Numbered from the stretch's first letter, positions 25,487 through 33,695 are shown. The stretch: 64,000 nucleotides of DNA from VMSU01 sp031400755 (GCA_031400755.1 JANNQL010000127.1:35231-99230), one strand, 5' to 3'. The notes: a model not told the origin generated them from the sequence alone. A program made the numbers and translations.

Positions 25487-26746
25487 TCATGCCAGGGAGA
25501 GCAGCACCGGCAACAGAAGCTCGGGGTCGAGATTAGGGGCGCTGACGGTGCTCACCAGGGGCAGCCGCAGCACGCTCACCCCCATGCCCTTGAGCCGCTC
25601 CTCGTCGATCCCCCCCGGATACCATTCATCGTGGGAGTCCATGAGGACAAACTGCAGGACATCACTGACCCGGATAAGTTCCGGATCATCCTTGCGCAGG
25701 ACCTGGAGGAGCATCTCCACCTGAGAGGCCACATCATAGCCGAGGAGTTCTGGGTCGTGGCCGGTGTTGGGGATAAAGACCTTCGGGCAGTTGTTGGCAC
25801 TGATGGTCATGCCGGTATCCCTGGGCAGCAGATTGGCGATCACGCTGGTAAAGAAGCTGCCCATGGGGTAACAGATGATGTCCGCCTTGCGGATGCAGGC
25901 CCTGATTTTCTCTCGGATGGTGCACTTCACCGGCAGATAGTCGTCATTCACCAGAAAGAGTTTTTCGATGCGGGCAGAGAGCGGCGGGACTTCCTTGCCG
26001 GTGAGCAGATGCTGGCCGATGACCACGTGGCCGTCGGCCAGGATGGCGCCAAGATGCAGGGGCCGGCTGGTTATCGGCCGCACCACGCCCCTGACCCGGA
26101 CAAGATTGGTGAAGATATAGATCACCGGGTCAAGGTGCTGGCGGTTTTCGAGGAAGCCGGCCGTGAGGATCAGGTTGCCGATGCTGGCGCCGGTCAGGTC
26201 AAAGTCGTCCTGCATCTCCTCGAAAAATCGTTGCAGGTGGTTGCGGATAATGCGGCGCATGGGGTGCGGCACTACGGCCACCAAGGGGTGGGTGCCTTGG
26301 ATCATGGTTCGCAGCTCTTCGATCAGCTCCTCCCGGCTGCCATCTTTAGGTAACCGATAGGCAAAAAGGCTGAAGATCTCGGGGTTGCCGTGCAGGCTCT
26401 TGTCGGCCAGCGCCATGAGCCGCTGCCGGATATCCCCTACTGCTGGCATGCCGAAGGCGTGGCGCAGTTTCGCGGAACTCCCTCCGGAGTCGAAGGGGGT
26501 GATCAGATGGATAGAGTTGTGGGTATAGTGGACAAGGGCCTTGCTCAACTCACGCAGCGCCGTGCCGCCACTGAAGAAAAGGAGCCGGGGGCCAAGTTCC
26601 GGCAGCCTTTCGTAACGGGCAACTTTGACCTGGTCTGGTATGTCAACCTCGCGGGTCACGGCGAGACGAAGCGGTTGCGTGTCGACACTTCTGGAGAGCG
26701 CTGTCCTTGGGGGATCGGAACGGCAGGAACTCTGGGTGGTAGTCAT
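25487..26746 (-). CDS. GAK-system CofD/YvcK-like protein
   Basis: 419 aa. Shows the CofD/GlmR(YvcK) pattern: FFSGGTALREL (nucleotide-binding loop), ITPFDSGGSSAKLRHAFG, AVGDIRQRLMALAD and ADIICYPMGSFFTSVIANLL. CofD transfers 2-phospho-lactate in F420 synthesis, while YvcK proteins bind nucleotide sugars; which activity applies here is unknown. Start at 26746 has AAGGAG at good spacing; an alternative ATG at 26863 overlaps the kinase gene's stop but lacks a ribosome site and would add a low-similarity leader. It follows the HprK-related kinase, the arrangement by which protein-family collections define the GAK system. Confidence 0.8.
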   Translation of the reverse strand: MTTTQSSCRSDPPRTALSRSVDTQPLRLAVTREVDIPDQVKVARYERLPELGPRLLFFSGGTALRELSKALVHYTHNSIHLITPFDSGGSSAKLRHAFGMPAVGDIRQRLMALADKSLHGNPEIFSLFAYRLPKDGSREELIEELRTMIQGTHPLVAVVPHPMRRIIRNHLQRFFEEMQDDFDLTGASIGNLILTAGFLENRQHLDPVIYIFTNLVRVRGVVRPITSRPLHLGAILADGHVVIGQHLLTGKEVPPLSARIEKLFLVNDDYLPVKCTIREKIRACIRKADIICYPMGSFFTSVIANLLPRDTGMTISANNCPKVFIPNTGHDPELLGYDVASQVEMLLQVLRKDDPELIRVSDVLQFVLMDSHDEWYPGGIDEERLKGMGVSVLRLPLVSTVSAPNLDPELLLPVLLSLA

Positions 26747-26855
26747 GGGTGACACTCCTTGTTTCCCTTCGCCGGCCCCGGATGGATTGAGACCGTTGCT
26801 GGTCGGCTCCTCCGGGTACCTTCCCAGTTTCCAGAGCAGGTTGAAGACATCATTG

Positions 26856-27968
26856 CTAAGCATGTTGATTGGCCACACTCTCGGGTACACGCCCTGTTAT
26901 CAGAAAATAGTGGCAGATAGCGCTGGCATAGCTGAAATTGACACCACCACCAAATTCCATCACAGTCGCATGCTTGAGCAGAGACGCATACTCTTCCGCG
27001 CTCCCGGTGGCAGGTGCCCCGGCGGGAGGGACATAGAAGATCCCTGGGAATTTGATGAAGGCGGACAGCAGGTCATGGCGGTTTTCGATATCCACCAGAC
27101 GGCAGGAGGGGGGGCCGGCGTTATGGCGCCAGTTGAGGATGGCAAGCCCATCCAGTGGGCCTTCGAGATTAAAGTGATCCTTGCCGAAGCACTCGTCGAG
27201 GAAGACATCGTATTTATGCTCCAGGTCCCAGAGTTCCTTGGGGGAGAGAGAGGCAAAATACTCGGCATTTTCCACGGGGATGACGTTGGTAAGATTGGGA
27301 TTGTTCAAGGCAGTGCCGGGATTGATGCGGGGGAGTTTGGCCACCCCGCACATGGCGAGCCCGCTATCGCTACTCTGCTTGATCAGGAGTCGATCGTTGC
27401 TGGTAAACGAGGTGCCGTCGCTCATCATATGCAGGGCCAGGGTCGATTTGCCGGCGCCGGAGATACCGGCAATGGCAAGTCCACGGTTGTGATGCTGGAC
27501 TGCGGCGGCATGGCCGAGCAGGCAGCCCCGCTCCAGTTGCCAGGCTATGAACCGGTTGTTTACGAAATTCACCACCTGATTGCTGTTGGCAAGACACGGC
27601 CCGACCGCAAGATTGTCGCCGCCGCCGAACACGAATACCATGCCGGTCAAGCGCTTACGCACCACCCGGCCATCGACGAGGTCGACGTACTCTTCCTTGA
27701 TCTTGGTTTTGCCAGGATCTGGTGTCTTGGTTATAAAAGGAAGCGGAAGCTCTGGGGGCGGCGACTCGATGGCAATGATCCTTATGTCGGTGGAATCCCA
27801 TTGGGCTACAACGAAGGGCAAAAAATAGTGGTGGAGCGAAGCAACGAGCGTCGGGCTGTCACTCTGGAGCTGAATAACACAGCCTGAAAAGCAAAGGGTA
27901 AGCTGGCTGGAGAGATTACGGCCGGCGAGAAGTTGCTGGACAAGAGTGGTACGGTTCAGATTATTCAT
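26856..27968 (-). CDS. HprK-related kinase B (GAK system)
   Basis: 370 aa. C-terminal half has a P-loop IAGISGAGKSTLALHMM (Walker A near residue 168) followed by SNDRLLIK, the HprK/PEP-carboxykinase-like arrangement; the N-terminal ~150 residues are family-specific. HprK proper phosphorylates a serine of HPr, but no HPr is encoded here, so the target is unknown; small amphi-Trp or XXXCH proteins in the cluster are candidates (speculation). AAAGGTGG upstream; the ATG overlaps the stop of the ATP-grasp gene (ATGA). The annotated long frame to 28235 is discarded because it reads through the ATP-grasp gene. Confidence 0.83.
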   Translation of the reverse strand: MNNLNRTTLVQQLLAGRNLSSQLTLCFSGCVIQLQSDSPTLVASLHHYFLPFVVAQWDSTDIRIIAIESPPPELPLPFITKTPDPGKTKIKEEYVDLVDGRVVRKRLTGMVFVFGGGDNLAVGPCLANSNQVVNFVNNRFIAWQLERGCLLGHAAAVQHHNRGLAIAGISGAGKSTLALHMMSDGTSFTSNDRLLIKQSSDSGLAMCGVAKLPRINPGTALNNPNLTNVIPVENAEYFASLSPKELWDLEHKYDVFLDECFGKDHFNLEGPLDGLAILNWRHNAGPPSCRLVDIENRHDLLSAFIKFPGIFYVPPAGAPATGSAEEYASLLKHATVMEFGGGVNFSYASAICHYFLITGRVPESVANQHA

Positions 27969-28837
27969 GGTTTTGCCACCTTTTTCATCACGTAATCGAC
28001 AAACAGGCGAGCCGGGTCGAGATCGCTGGTCTCCTGGATGCCCCGGAAGCCACCGAAGGCCGAGACTTCGAAGATCACCGGGCCTTCCTCGCACTCCACC
28101 ACGTCCACGCAAGTAAAATCGAGACCGAAAGGCTCCTGGGCGCGGTGGGCGAGTTTGACGATCTCTGGTGAGGGCGTGTAGGGCTGGTATTTGCCGCCGG
28201 ACTCGGTGGTGGTGTTCCAGGCCACGGCGTTGCAACGGGCGTAAGTGGTGAGATACTGGCCGCCCAGGAAGACCAGGCCCAGATCGCGGCCGTTTAAGTT
28301 GATTTTTTTCTGGATATACATGACCGGGTTTTCCCGCTGAAACGCAAGTATCTCGCCTCTACCATCCCGGTCGGCGCTCATGATGCACATGCCACGCGCC
28401 TTGGAGGAGTAAAGAGGTTTGAAGACCGCCTGGCCATAACGCCCGAGGGTGGACAAGGCCTCGTCAACGCTTTCGGTGATGGTGGTGGGGGGCATGGGGA
28501 TATCGTTCAAGCGCAGGGTCACGGTGCAAGACAGGCGGTCGAGGACCCGCATGATCCGTGAGGGGTCCGAAAAGATGGGCATGCCACGGCCCGCCAGGAA
28601 TCTGAGCATCTCCAGTCGATCCAGCAGATGGGGTGAATAATTCGCCCCGATCTTCTTCACGATAAGCGCGTCCAGTCGGGAGAGTTCCAGATCATGGAAC
28701 CATACCTCGCCACGGTCGAGATCGAAGCGTGCCTCGGCGAGATCGATGAGCAGCCGCTCACCGGTCTTCTCCGCCACGGTGTCGGCCAGCAGTTCCGAAG
28801 ACCATCCCCCCAGGGTGCCTATTACGCCAATCCTCAT
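27965..28837 (-). CDS. GAK-system ATP-grasp enzyme
   Basis: 290 aa. RimK/glutathione-synthase-like ATP-grasp: MRIGVIGTLGGWSSELLA, middle LRLNDIPMPPTTI (lid side), YGQAVFKPLYSSKARGM (ATP-binding Lys loop), MYIQKKIN, and the metal-binding end DFTCVDVVE with PVIFEVSAFGGFRG (Glu and acidic ligands). Such enzymes ligate a carboxylate to an amine through an acyl-phosphate, making amide bonds. The substrate pair is unknown. AGGAG before ATG at 28837. It lies between the PhoU-kinase and HprK-related genes with overlaps or near-overlaps on both sides. Confidence 0.83.
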   Translation of the reverse strand: MRIGVIGTLGGWSSELLADTVAEKTGERLLIDLAEARFDLDRGEVWFHDLELSRLDALIVKKIGANYSPHLLDRLEMLRFLAGRGMPIFSDPSRIMRVLDRLSCTVTLRLNDIPMPPTTITESVDEALSTLGRYGQAVFKPLYSSKARGMCIMSADRDGRGEILAFQRENPVMYIQKKINLNGRDLGLVFLGGQYLTTYARCNAVAWNTTTESGGKYQPYTPSPEIVKLAHRAQEPFGLDFTCVDVVECEEGPVIFEVSAFGGFRGIQETSDLDPARLFVDYVMKKVAKP

Positions 28838-28852
28838 AAACAATTTCTCCTC

Positions 28853-30598
28853 TTAAAAATGCAGAATCGTGGTCGGCAGTTGAAATGTTTCCCAGCCCTT
28901 GCCATCATGGGCCGCGATCCGCTCCAGCAGATAGCGGGCCCGGAGAAACATCTCCTTGGCAAAGGATGCATTCAATTCAAATCGTGTCGAGGTGAAAAAC
29001 GACCGGGCCAGCGCCATGGCCAGGCGGGCCGCAAAGAGATGGTCCCCATGGTCCACCGCGAATCCTGCGGCGAATCGGTACAGCGAGTCTATGGCCCAGT
29101 CGAGTCGTTCCCGGGTGGCCGGGTCAAAGGCCGGGAGCCTGAAATTCGACACCAGCATCACGGAGATATCCTTGACGTAGTCATCGTCACGGGAGCGGTA
29201 GAGATCGATAAAATGCACCCGGTGGGCGCTGTGGTTATAGAGCACATTGTTGAGGTTGAAGTCGCCGTGGGTAAAGACGGTGAAAGGGACCCGGAAGTGC
29301 CCCTGCTCGATCTGGCTGCAGGTATCAAGAAGCTCTGCCAACGACGACACCAGGTGTTTGCCCACTTTTTTCTCGCCATGGAAAAAGGCTGGGTGCACCT
29401 GCCGGATGGCGGCGAGTCGGCTCTGGATCTGCCCCAGGTAGTTACTGCGTTTCTGGGTTTCTTTGCGGGTATGGGTCCAGATCTCGAACAGGGTCTCCTC
29501 TAACACGAAAAAGGCTGTGTCGAGGACTTCGATGGGTGAAGAGAGGACCAGGGTGTCCAATGGACAGCCTGGGAGAAATTCCTCCAGCATGGAGGCCATG
29601 CCCACATCCTCATGATGGCTGAAAACCCTTGGCGCCAGGCCTGGGAAGAGAGTGCGCCAGCGCTCCATGTTCTCCCTCTCCTTGCGGATCTTGGCCGGGT
29701 TGCCCTCCTTAAAGATGCTGTCCTGAGCGCGGGAAATGTTGGCGTCCGAGTCGTTGCCGGTGTGCACACGGCTGATCCGACAACCCGAGCGGGTGCCCAG
29801 GATGGGACGGATGCCGACCTCTGTGAGCGAGCCGTTGAAACCGCTCTTGGTCAGCGTTTCCTGCAGGGCCTGAAACTGGTGGATCTTGATGCGCTCACCG
29901 ATCATGGAGAGCAGCAAGGCTTCGCCGATGTTAAGGATCGAATCGCCGATTCGCTCCAGGTAGCGGAAAATAAAGAGCATGGTGAGCAGGTCATCCATGT
30001 CTTCCCGTGAAGCCCGCAGACGTTCCCGGATGATGTCAAAATTTTCCTTAAAGTGCCGATCGAGCTCCAACTCCGCCCGGCAGATGGCCAGCGCCCCGCC
30101 CAGGTCCGCCTTTCGAAAGACCGGCAGGATATTGCCGAGACTCTTCCTGGCCTCCCGAAACATGTCCTGGTAGGCGAATTGGCCGGGAAAGGTTGGATCG
30201 TGCAGATACCTCTGCTGGCGGGCGATGTTGGTGCAGAAATCGCCTATCCGCTCGAGGTTGATGCAGATGGTCTGGGTGGCCCGGATCCGGTCGACATCTT
30301 TCTTGTCCGGGTTGATGGCGGCGGTGATACAGGAGAAGCAGATGCTCTCGATGGTGTTTTTTAAATTATCGATGTAGTCATCCGCCGAAAGGATCGTGTT
30401 GAGGAGTGCTGGGTCTGGGTGCTGGAGAAACTTCAGGGTGTCGTCCACCAGGCCGGTTACCCGCAGGATCAGGAAACGAAGGTTCTCCTGAAGGTTGGTG
30501 CCGGGCGTCGCCGCCACGGAGACGACATCGCCGGCATCCGGCGTGATCTCTTGATTAGGGGGATTGAGGGTGGTCATTGGTGAATTTGCTGGACTCAC
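28853..30598 (-). CDS. PhoU-domain / aminoglycoside-phosphotransferase-like kinase fusion
   Basis: 581 aa. Residues about 35-250 are PhoU-like helical repeats, each with a (L)ERIGD signature (INLERIGDFCTNIA and RYLERIGDSILNIG), which in PhoU bind metal ions. Residues about 300-570 form an APH/choline-kinase fold with the catalytic loop TVFTHGDFNLNNVLYN and metal-binding HFIDLYRS. So a phosphate-signalling module is fused to a small-molecule or protein kinase, and both key motifs of the kinase are intact. Cytoplasmic. GTG at 30598 overlaps the amphi-Trp stop (GTGA); an ATG at 30577 is possible, neither having a clear ribosome site, consistent with coupling. Its presence in a run headed by a Pho-box-like repeat links GAK to phosphate status. 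Confidence 0.8.
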   Translation of the reverse strand: MSPANSPMTTLNPPNQEITPDAGDVVSVAATPGTNLQENLRFLILRVTGLVDDTLKFLQHPDPALLNTILSADDYIDNLKNTIESICFSCITAAINPDKKDVDRIRATQTICINLERIGDFCTNIARQQRYLHDPTFPGQFAYQDMFREARKSLGNILPVFRKADLGGALAICRAELELDRHFKENFDIIRERLRASREDMDDLLTMLFIFRYLERIGDSILNIGEALLLSMIGERIKIHQFQALQETLTKSGFNGSLTEVGIRPILGTRSGCRISRVHTGNDSDANISRAQDSIFKEGNPAKIRKERENMERWRTLFPGLAPRVFSHHEDVGMASMLEEFLPGCPLDTLVLSSPIEVLDTAFFVLEETLFEIWTHTRKETQKRSNYLGQIQSRLAAIRQVHPAFFHGEKKVGKHLVSSLAELLDTCSQIEQGHFRVPFTVFTHGDFNLNNVLYNHSAHRVHFIDLYRSRDDDYVKDISVMLVSNFRLPAFDPATRERLDWAIDSLYRFAAGFAVDHGDHLFAARLAMALARSFFTSTRFELNASFAKEMFLRARYLLERIAAHDGKGWETFQLPTTILHF

Positions 30599-30864
30599 GA
30601 AGAAATCGTGACCGGCGCACTCTGCTCCGGCTGTGACTCGGGGGTGTCGGACCAGGCGATCTTGATGGATAGCTTGTTCTCCCCGCTTTTCTTCTTGGCC
30701 CTGAGGCTGAACTTGAGCAGTCCCTCCATCTCCATGACCATCTCCTGGCCCTCGGAGGTGAGGACGAGCCTCTTTTTATCCACCGAGGTGACAAGGGCGT
30801 CGAGAAAGGCTCGGATGGACTTGAGGTCCTGCAAGGATTCGTGGGCAAATTTTTGTTCAGCCAT
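30595..30864 (-). CDS. Amphi-Trp domain protein (divergent)
   Basis: 89 aa. Divergent amphi-Trp domain: helix DLKSIRAFLDALVTSVDKK, strands LVLTSEGQEMVMEMEG and FSLRAKKKSGENKLSIKIAW with the conserved Trp at the strand end, then a short acidic tail. AGAGGA upstream of the ATG. It lies between the PHP-like enzyme and the PhoU-kinase fusion and overlaps the latter by four bases, so it may be a dedicated partner of that kinase. Confidence 0.75.
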   Translation of the reverse strand: MAEQKFAHESLQDLKSIRAFLDALVTSVDKKRLVLTSEGQEMVMEMEGLLKFSLRAKKKSGENKLSIKIAWSDTPESQPEQSAPVTISS

Positions 30865-30874
30865 TTTTTTTCCT

Positions 30875-32047
30875 CTAGCCGGCCAGTCGCTGCCGGTACT
30901 CGTTGATAACCGTGTGCCGATCCATGTCCGCCATAATCAGCCGTTTGCGGATGAGAAGATTGTCCCAGCCGGGCTGGACGCCAATCTCCCGTCCGGCCTT
31001 GACAGCGTCCTGCCGATCGGGGGCCTTCGCCTTTTCACTCATATGGGTGTCGTCGCCCATGAAGACCAGCAGCCGACGGCTGGAGAGCCCGCTCAGCTGC
31101 TGGTTCCTGCGGGTGAGCACCGAGATGAGGAAATCCGTGTAGAGCTGGGACTGCGGATTCCAGACCTCGATCCCGTCCACGTCGTATTCAGCCAGCAGAA
31201 TCGGCCAGAACTGCTCCGGGTGAGGGATGACGATGCCGGCGCCAAGTGAGCGCGCCTCCTCGATGATCTCCGAGGTACGATAGAAGAAACTGTGGGAAAA
31301 GTGGGCCTTGACGATGTTCTTCACCGCCTTCAGGAAATTCTGGGCCCGGTTGATGAAGATGGCGTCATGGTCGGCCCGCAGGGTGTCGAAGTAGTCCCGG
31401 AGCAACTTGTTCTTAAATACCGCCCGGGGGACCTTGTTGTAGTATTGATCGATCAGCAGTTCCACCTTGCGGGCGTGCACCCGGACAAAGCGCACCAACT
31501 CCTCATCGGCGCCGCTCTCGCGGGCAGCGTCATTGAGCCGCTCGTGATGGGGCCGGGTGAGGGTGTACAGAAACTCGAAGAGCTGACTGGCCCGGTACTC
31601 GAAGGTGTGTTCCAGCGCCGCCTTGAACACCCCGGCTTTTTCCAGCCGGCTCGCCTCCATATGGATCAGGAGTTGCACCTTAAGATCGAAGCCGCGCGAG
31701 TAGCAGTCCACCTCCACCCCGGCATACCCGTTGTGCTCCATGAGCACGTTGTGCTGGGTGGGGATGATGAGTTCCTCCTGCCTGTTGGGGAAGAGCGTAT
31801 TGAGGCGTTGCTCAATGAGCGGGAAGGGGATGTGCTCCGGATGCCAATGTACCGCCAGGACCGATTTTTGGCGGGGAAAGGACTTGGGAGGGGTGACGAG
31901 CCACTGACACTGCTCCGGGGAGAGATCTGTAGAGATGGATTGGAGAAAGCGCTGTTCGTCGCAGGCCTCCACCGCCGTGACCAGGTCGTCCGGCACCAGG
32001 GAGACGATGGCCGATTTGGCCCGAAGTTTTGGGGGCGTGAGTGGCAC
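30875..32047 (-). CDS. PHP-like putative metallohydrolase of the GAK cluster
   Basis: 390 aa from a GTG with AGGGGA upstream, just after the XXXCH stop; longer frames run antisense of nothing but overlap the XXXCH gene. Motifs resemble PHP metal sites: LAVHWHPEHIPFP, MEHNGYAGVEVDCYS, IVIPHPEQFW, DGIEVWNPQSQ and a final MGDDTHMSEKAK. The central ~130 residues are a helical insertion. Probable phosphoesterase or hydrolase in the cytoplasm; family name not certain. With the two PHP proteins at the left end, it is the third PHP-type enzyme in the window. Confidence 0.7.
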   Translation of the reverse strand: MPLTPPKLRAKSAIVSLVPDDLVTAVEACDEQRFLQSISTDLSPEQCQWLVTPPKSFPRQKSVLAVHWHPEHIPFPLIEQRLNTLFPNRQEELIIPTQHNVLMEHNGYAGVEVDCYSRGFDLKVQLLIHMEASRLEKAGVFKAALEHTFEYRASQLFEFLYTLTRPHHERLNDAARESGADEELVRFVRVHARKVELLIDQYYNKVPRAVFKNKLLRDYFDTLRADHDAIFINRAQNFLKAVKNIVKAHFSHSFFYRTSEIIEEARSLGAGIVIPHPEQFWPILLAEYDVDGIEVWNPQSQLYTDFLISVLTRRNQQLSGLSSRRLLVFMGDDTHMSEKAKAPDRQDAVKAGREIGVQPGWDNLLIRKRLIMADMDRHTVINEYRQRLAG

Positions 32048-32057
32048 GGTGCGTCCC

Positions 32058-32603
32058 CTATTTATACTGCGCGTGACAGGCCTTCTTGCAGGCCTCCACG
32101 ACGGACAGGGAGATGCGCATCGACTCAAGATCGCCGCTCGCAAAGGCCCTCTCGAACTCCTGGCAGCATCGATTATACTGCTCGTAATGCTCATCGCCCA
32201 TGCCGGGGTAGGTGGTCATAAGATGCGAATCATCGAGGAACCGGCGTACTGCTTCGGCACTGGGAGGCGCACCCTGGGTGAGCAATTTTTTGAGCTCGGC
32301 GAAGCTTCCCTTCATGCGCTTCTTGATCGTCTTGTAGTCCGGTTTTCCAAGGTTTTCCTGATCGGGTGATTCCTCGCCGGAGGTGGAGGGGGCCGCTTTT
32401 TTGACCTTCGCTTTCAGGATGAAAGTCGCGCCTTCATTCTTGATGCTCAGTTTGATCTTCTCAAAGTCACCGGCCGGAAAGCCGAATTTGGCGAGCCTTT
32501 CATCGCCGACCCAGGCCAGGGCTATGCCCAGACTATGGAAAAATTCGGCTGCCTGGGTGGCGTCCAGCACCTTTTGGATGGTCATTTCTTTTCTCATGCT
32601 CAT
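32058..32603 (-). CDS. GAK-system XXXCH protein
   Basis: 181 aa. The N-terminal part (TIQKVLDATQAAEFFHSLG, then FEKIKLSIKNEGATFIL) is reminiscent of an amphi-Trp domain. A charged linker with GEESPDQ follows, then a helical region YKTIKKRMKGSFAELKKLL. The C-terminus ends VVEACKKACHAQYK, with Cys172, Cys176 and His177: the 'XXXCH' signature, similar to a c-type haem site but with a C-x3-CH spacing. No signal peptide, so covalent haem attachment by the periplasmic machinery is unlikely unless export is unusual. GAGGA precedes ATG 32603. Confidence 0.8.
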   Translation of the reverse strand: MSMRKEMTIQKVLDATQAAEFFHSLGIALAWVGDERLAKFGFPAGDFEKIKLSIKNEGATFILKAKVKKAAPSTSGEESPDQENLGKPDYKTIKKRMKGSFAELKKLLTQGAPPSAEAVRRFLDDSHLMTTYPGMGDEHYEQYNRCCQEFERAFASGDLESMRISLSVVEACKKACHAQYK

Positions 32604-32702
32604 GATAGTTGATTCCTCGAATGAGATTGCCTGGCCCGCCATCGCCAGACGTTTATTGTTCTGTTACCAGTCATTTTGTAGGCATTTTTTTTTATACAAG
32701 AC

Positions 32703-33080
32703 CTATGTTAAGATGGTGTTAATTTTTGATGAAAAGTCGGTTAAATCGTCCGGCGGATCGCCCCCATCCGTGGTGAGTAGTTCTTTGAGTTCATCAAGGT
32801 TTCCCTTAATGTGTTTTTTGAGAGTCTTGTAGTGTAGTTTTCCCAGTCTTTTCTCTCCGGGCTCTTCCCCGGACGTGGAGGTGAGCTCCGCCTCCTTGGC
32901 CTTCGCCTTCATGGTAGAGATTGCGCCCTCATCCAAGGCGATTTCATAATCACCAAGCGGCATGCCAAACTCGAAGTCTCTCTTGTCACAGGCCATAGCA
33001 ATGGCCCGGCCCAGGATATGGGAGAAACGGTCCACCTGCTTGACGTCAAAAATATTCTTTTGTTCATTTCTTATGTTCAT
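32703..33080 (-). CDS. XXXCH paralogue lacking the C-terminal Cys-His segment
   Basis: 125 aa, start supported by GGAG upstream. The part SGEEPGEKRLGKLHYKTL and KHIKGNLDELKELL is clearly paralogous to the downstream XXXCH protein (SGEESPDQENLGKPDYKTI, KRMKGSFAELKKLL), but it stops after DDLTDFSSKINTILT and has no Cys-His tail. No homologous tail was seen in other frames downstream, so it is either a specialised short form or a decayed copy. Confidence 0.7.
   Translation of the reverse strand: MNIRNEQKNIFDVKQVDRFSHILGRAIAMACDKRDFEFGMPLGDYEIALDEGAISTMKAKAKEAELTSTSGEEPGEKRLGKLHYKTLKKHIKGNLDELKELLTTDGGDPPDDLTDFSSKINTILT
32708..32744 (-). promoter_or_regulatory. Weaker Pho-box-like repeat before the XXXCH gene
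   Basis: TTAA at 32708, 32719 and 32741 occupy three of four positions of an 11-bp register (the 32730 unit reads TGAA). Minus-strand units: TTAACC, TTCATC, TTAACA, TTAACA. It overlaps the 3' end of the short paralogue and lies 105-140 bp upstream of the XXXCH start, so it could be an internal promoter element or a chance effect of codon use. Confidence 0.35.
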
Positions 33081-33166
33081 GGCATTTGATCTCCGGGGGG
33101 GAAAGGAAAGACATGACACGAACTGTTAGATGGACGGTGCTCCATGTAAATTCTCCCGACGATAAG

Positions 33167-33445
33167 TTATAATTTTTTTGGCCATAAAAAATCCATAAGT
33201 GGAGCCAAAAATGAGTTGAATGGGGGCAGAAGAGGCCTCGGTCCTGCTAGATTGTTCTCCAAAAGCTCGGAGGCGTCCCTTTGCTCCCTAAAATAGGATA
33301 TCCAGCACTTCCAGGGGATGGTGTCGAGAGTGCAATCCGTGGGGCAGGCATAGCTTTCTGCCGCCATGGGGCACATCCCGTCAAGGGTGTTACAGATGTA
33401 CTTCGCTGCCTTTTCGAGTGTCGCCGTATCGTTATCCATAGCCAT
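33167..33445 (-). CDS. Small cysteine-rich protein
   Basis: 92 aa. Five Cys in the first half: YICNTLDGMCPM, YACPTDCTLD and IPWKCWISYF, suggesting metal binding or redox activity; the C-terminus is Pro/Leu/Phe-rich (PLLPPFNSFLAP). No signal peptide and no family recognised. Two ATGs (33445 and 33439) both have plausible GGAGG/GGAAGGG sites. It stands 22 bp after the small membrane protein and 87 bp before the XXXCH paralogue. Confidence 0.55.
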   Translation of the reverse strand: MAMDNDTATLEKAAKYICNTLDGMCPMAAESYACPTDCTLDTIPWKCWISYFREQRDASELLENNLAGPRPLLPPFNSFLAPLMDFLWPKKL

Positions 33446-33479
33446 TCCCTTCCGGCCTCCCTGAACTACTTATCCCGAA

Positions 33480-33695
33480 CTACTTATATTGATCGGTTCG
33501 TAGCAGCACTCTGACTTGTGCCGGCAACAGCTCGTTCCGAGACAGCTCCGCCATCGCTTTTTGCATTCTGTACCCCTCAACGATTCCTTCGCCCATGCCG
33601 GCCTTGCTCTGCACCAGATACGCCAAAGTGATAAAGGCTGAGAGCCACATCAGGAAAAGCGTGTTCCATATGACGGACGGCAGTTTTTGTTGCAT
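33480..33695 (-). CDS. Small single-pass membrane protein
   Basis: 71 aa with one hydrophobic helix (IWNTLFLMWLSAFITLAYLV) and a charged C-terminal region (QKAMAELSRNELLPAQ). AAGGAGG before the ATG at 33695, immediately after the stop of the EAL-GGDEF gene. Not recognised; likely co-expressed accessory protein. The 11-mer GAACTACTTAT is repeated 14 bp apart across its stop codon. Confidence 0.6.
   Translation of the reverse strand: MQQKLPSVIWNTLFLMWLSAFITLAYLVQSKAGMGEGIVEGYRMQKAMAELSRNELLPAQVRVLLRTDQYK

Noticed and set aside
25397..27887. Long plus-strand frames (318 and 420 codons) opposite the CofD-like and kinase genes
   Set aside because: Antisense shadows; the minus-strand products have conserved nucleotide-binding motifs.
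31292..32221. 309-codon plus-strand frame opposite the PHP-like gene
   Set aside because: No domain signature; the opposite strand fits an operon with ribosome sites and overlaps.
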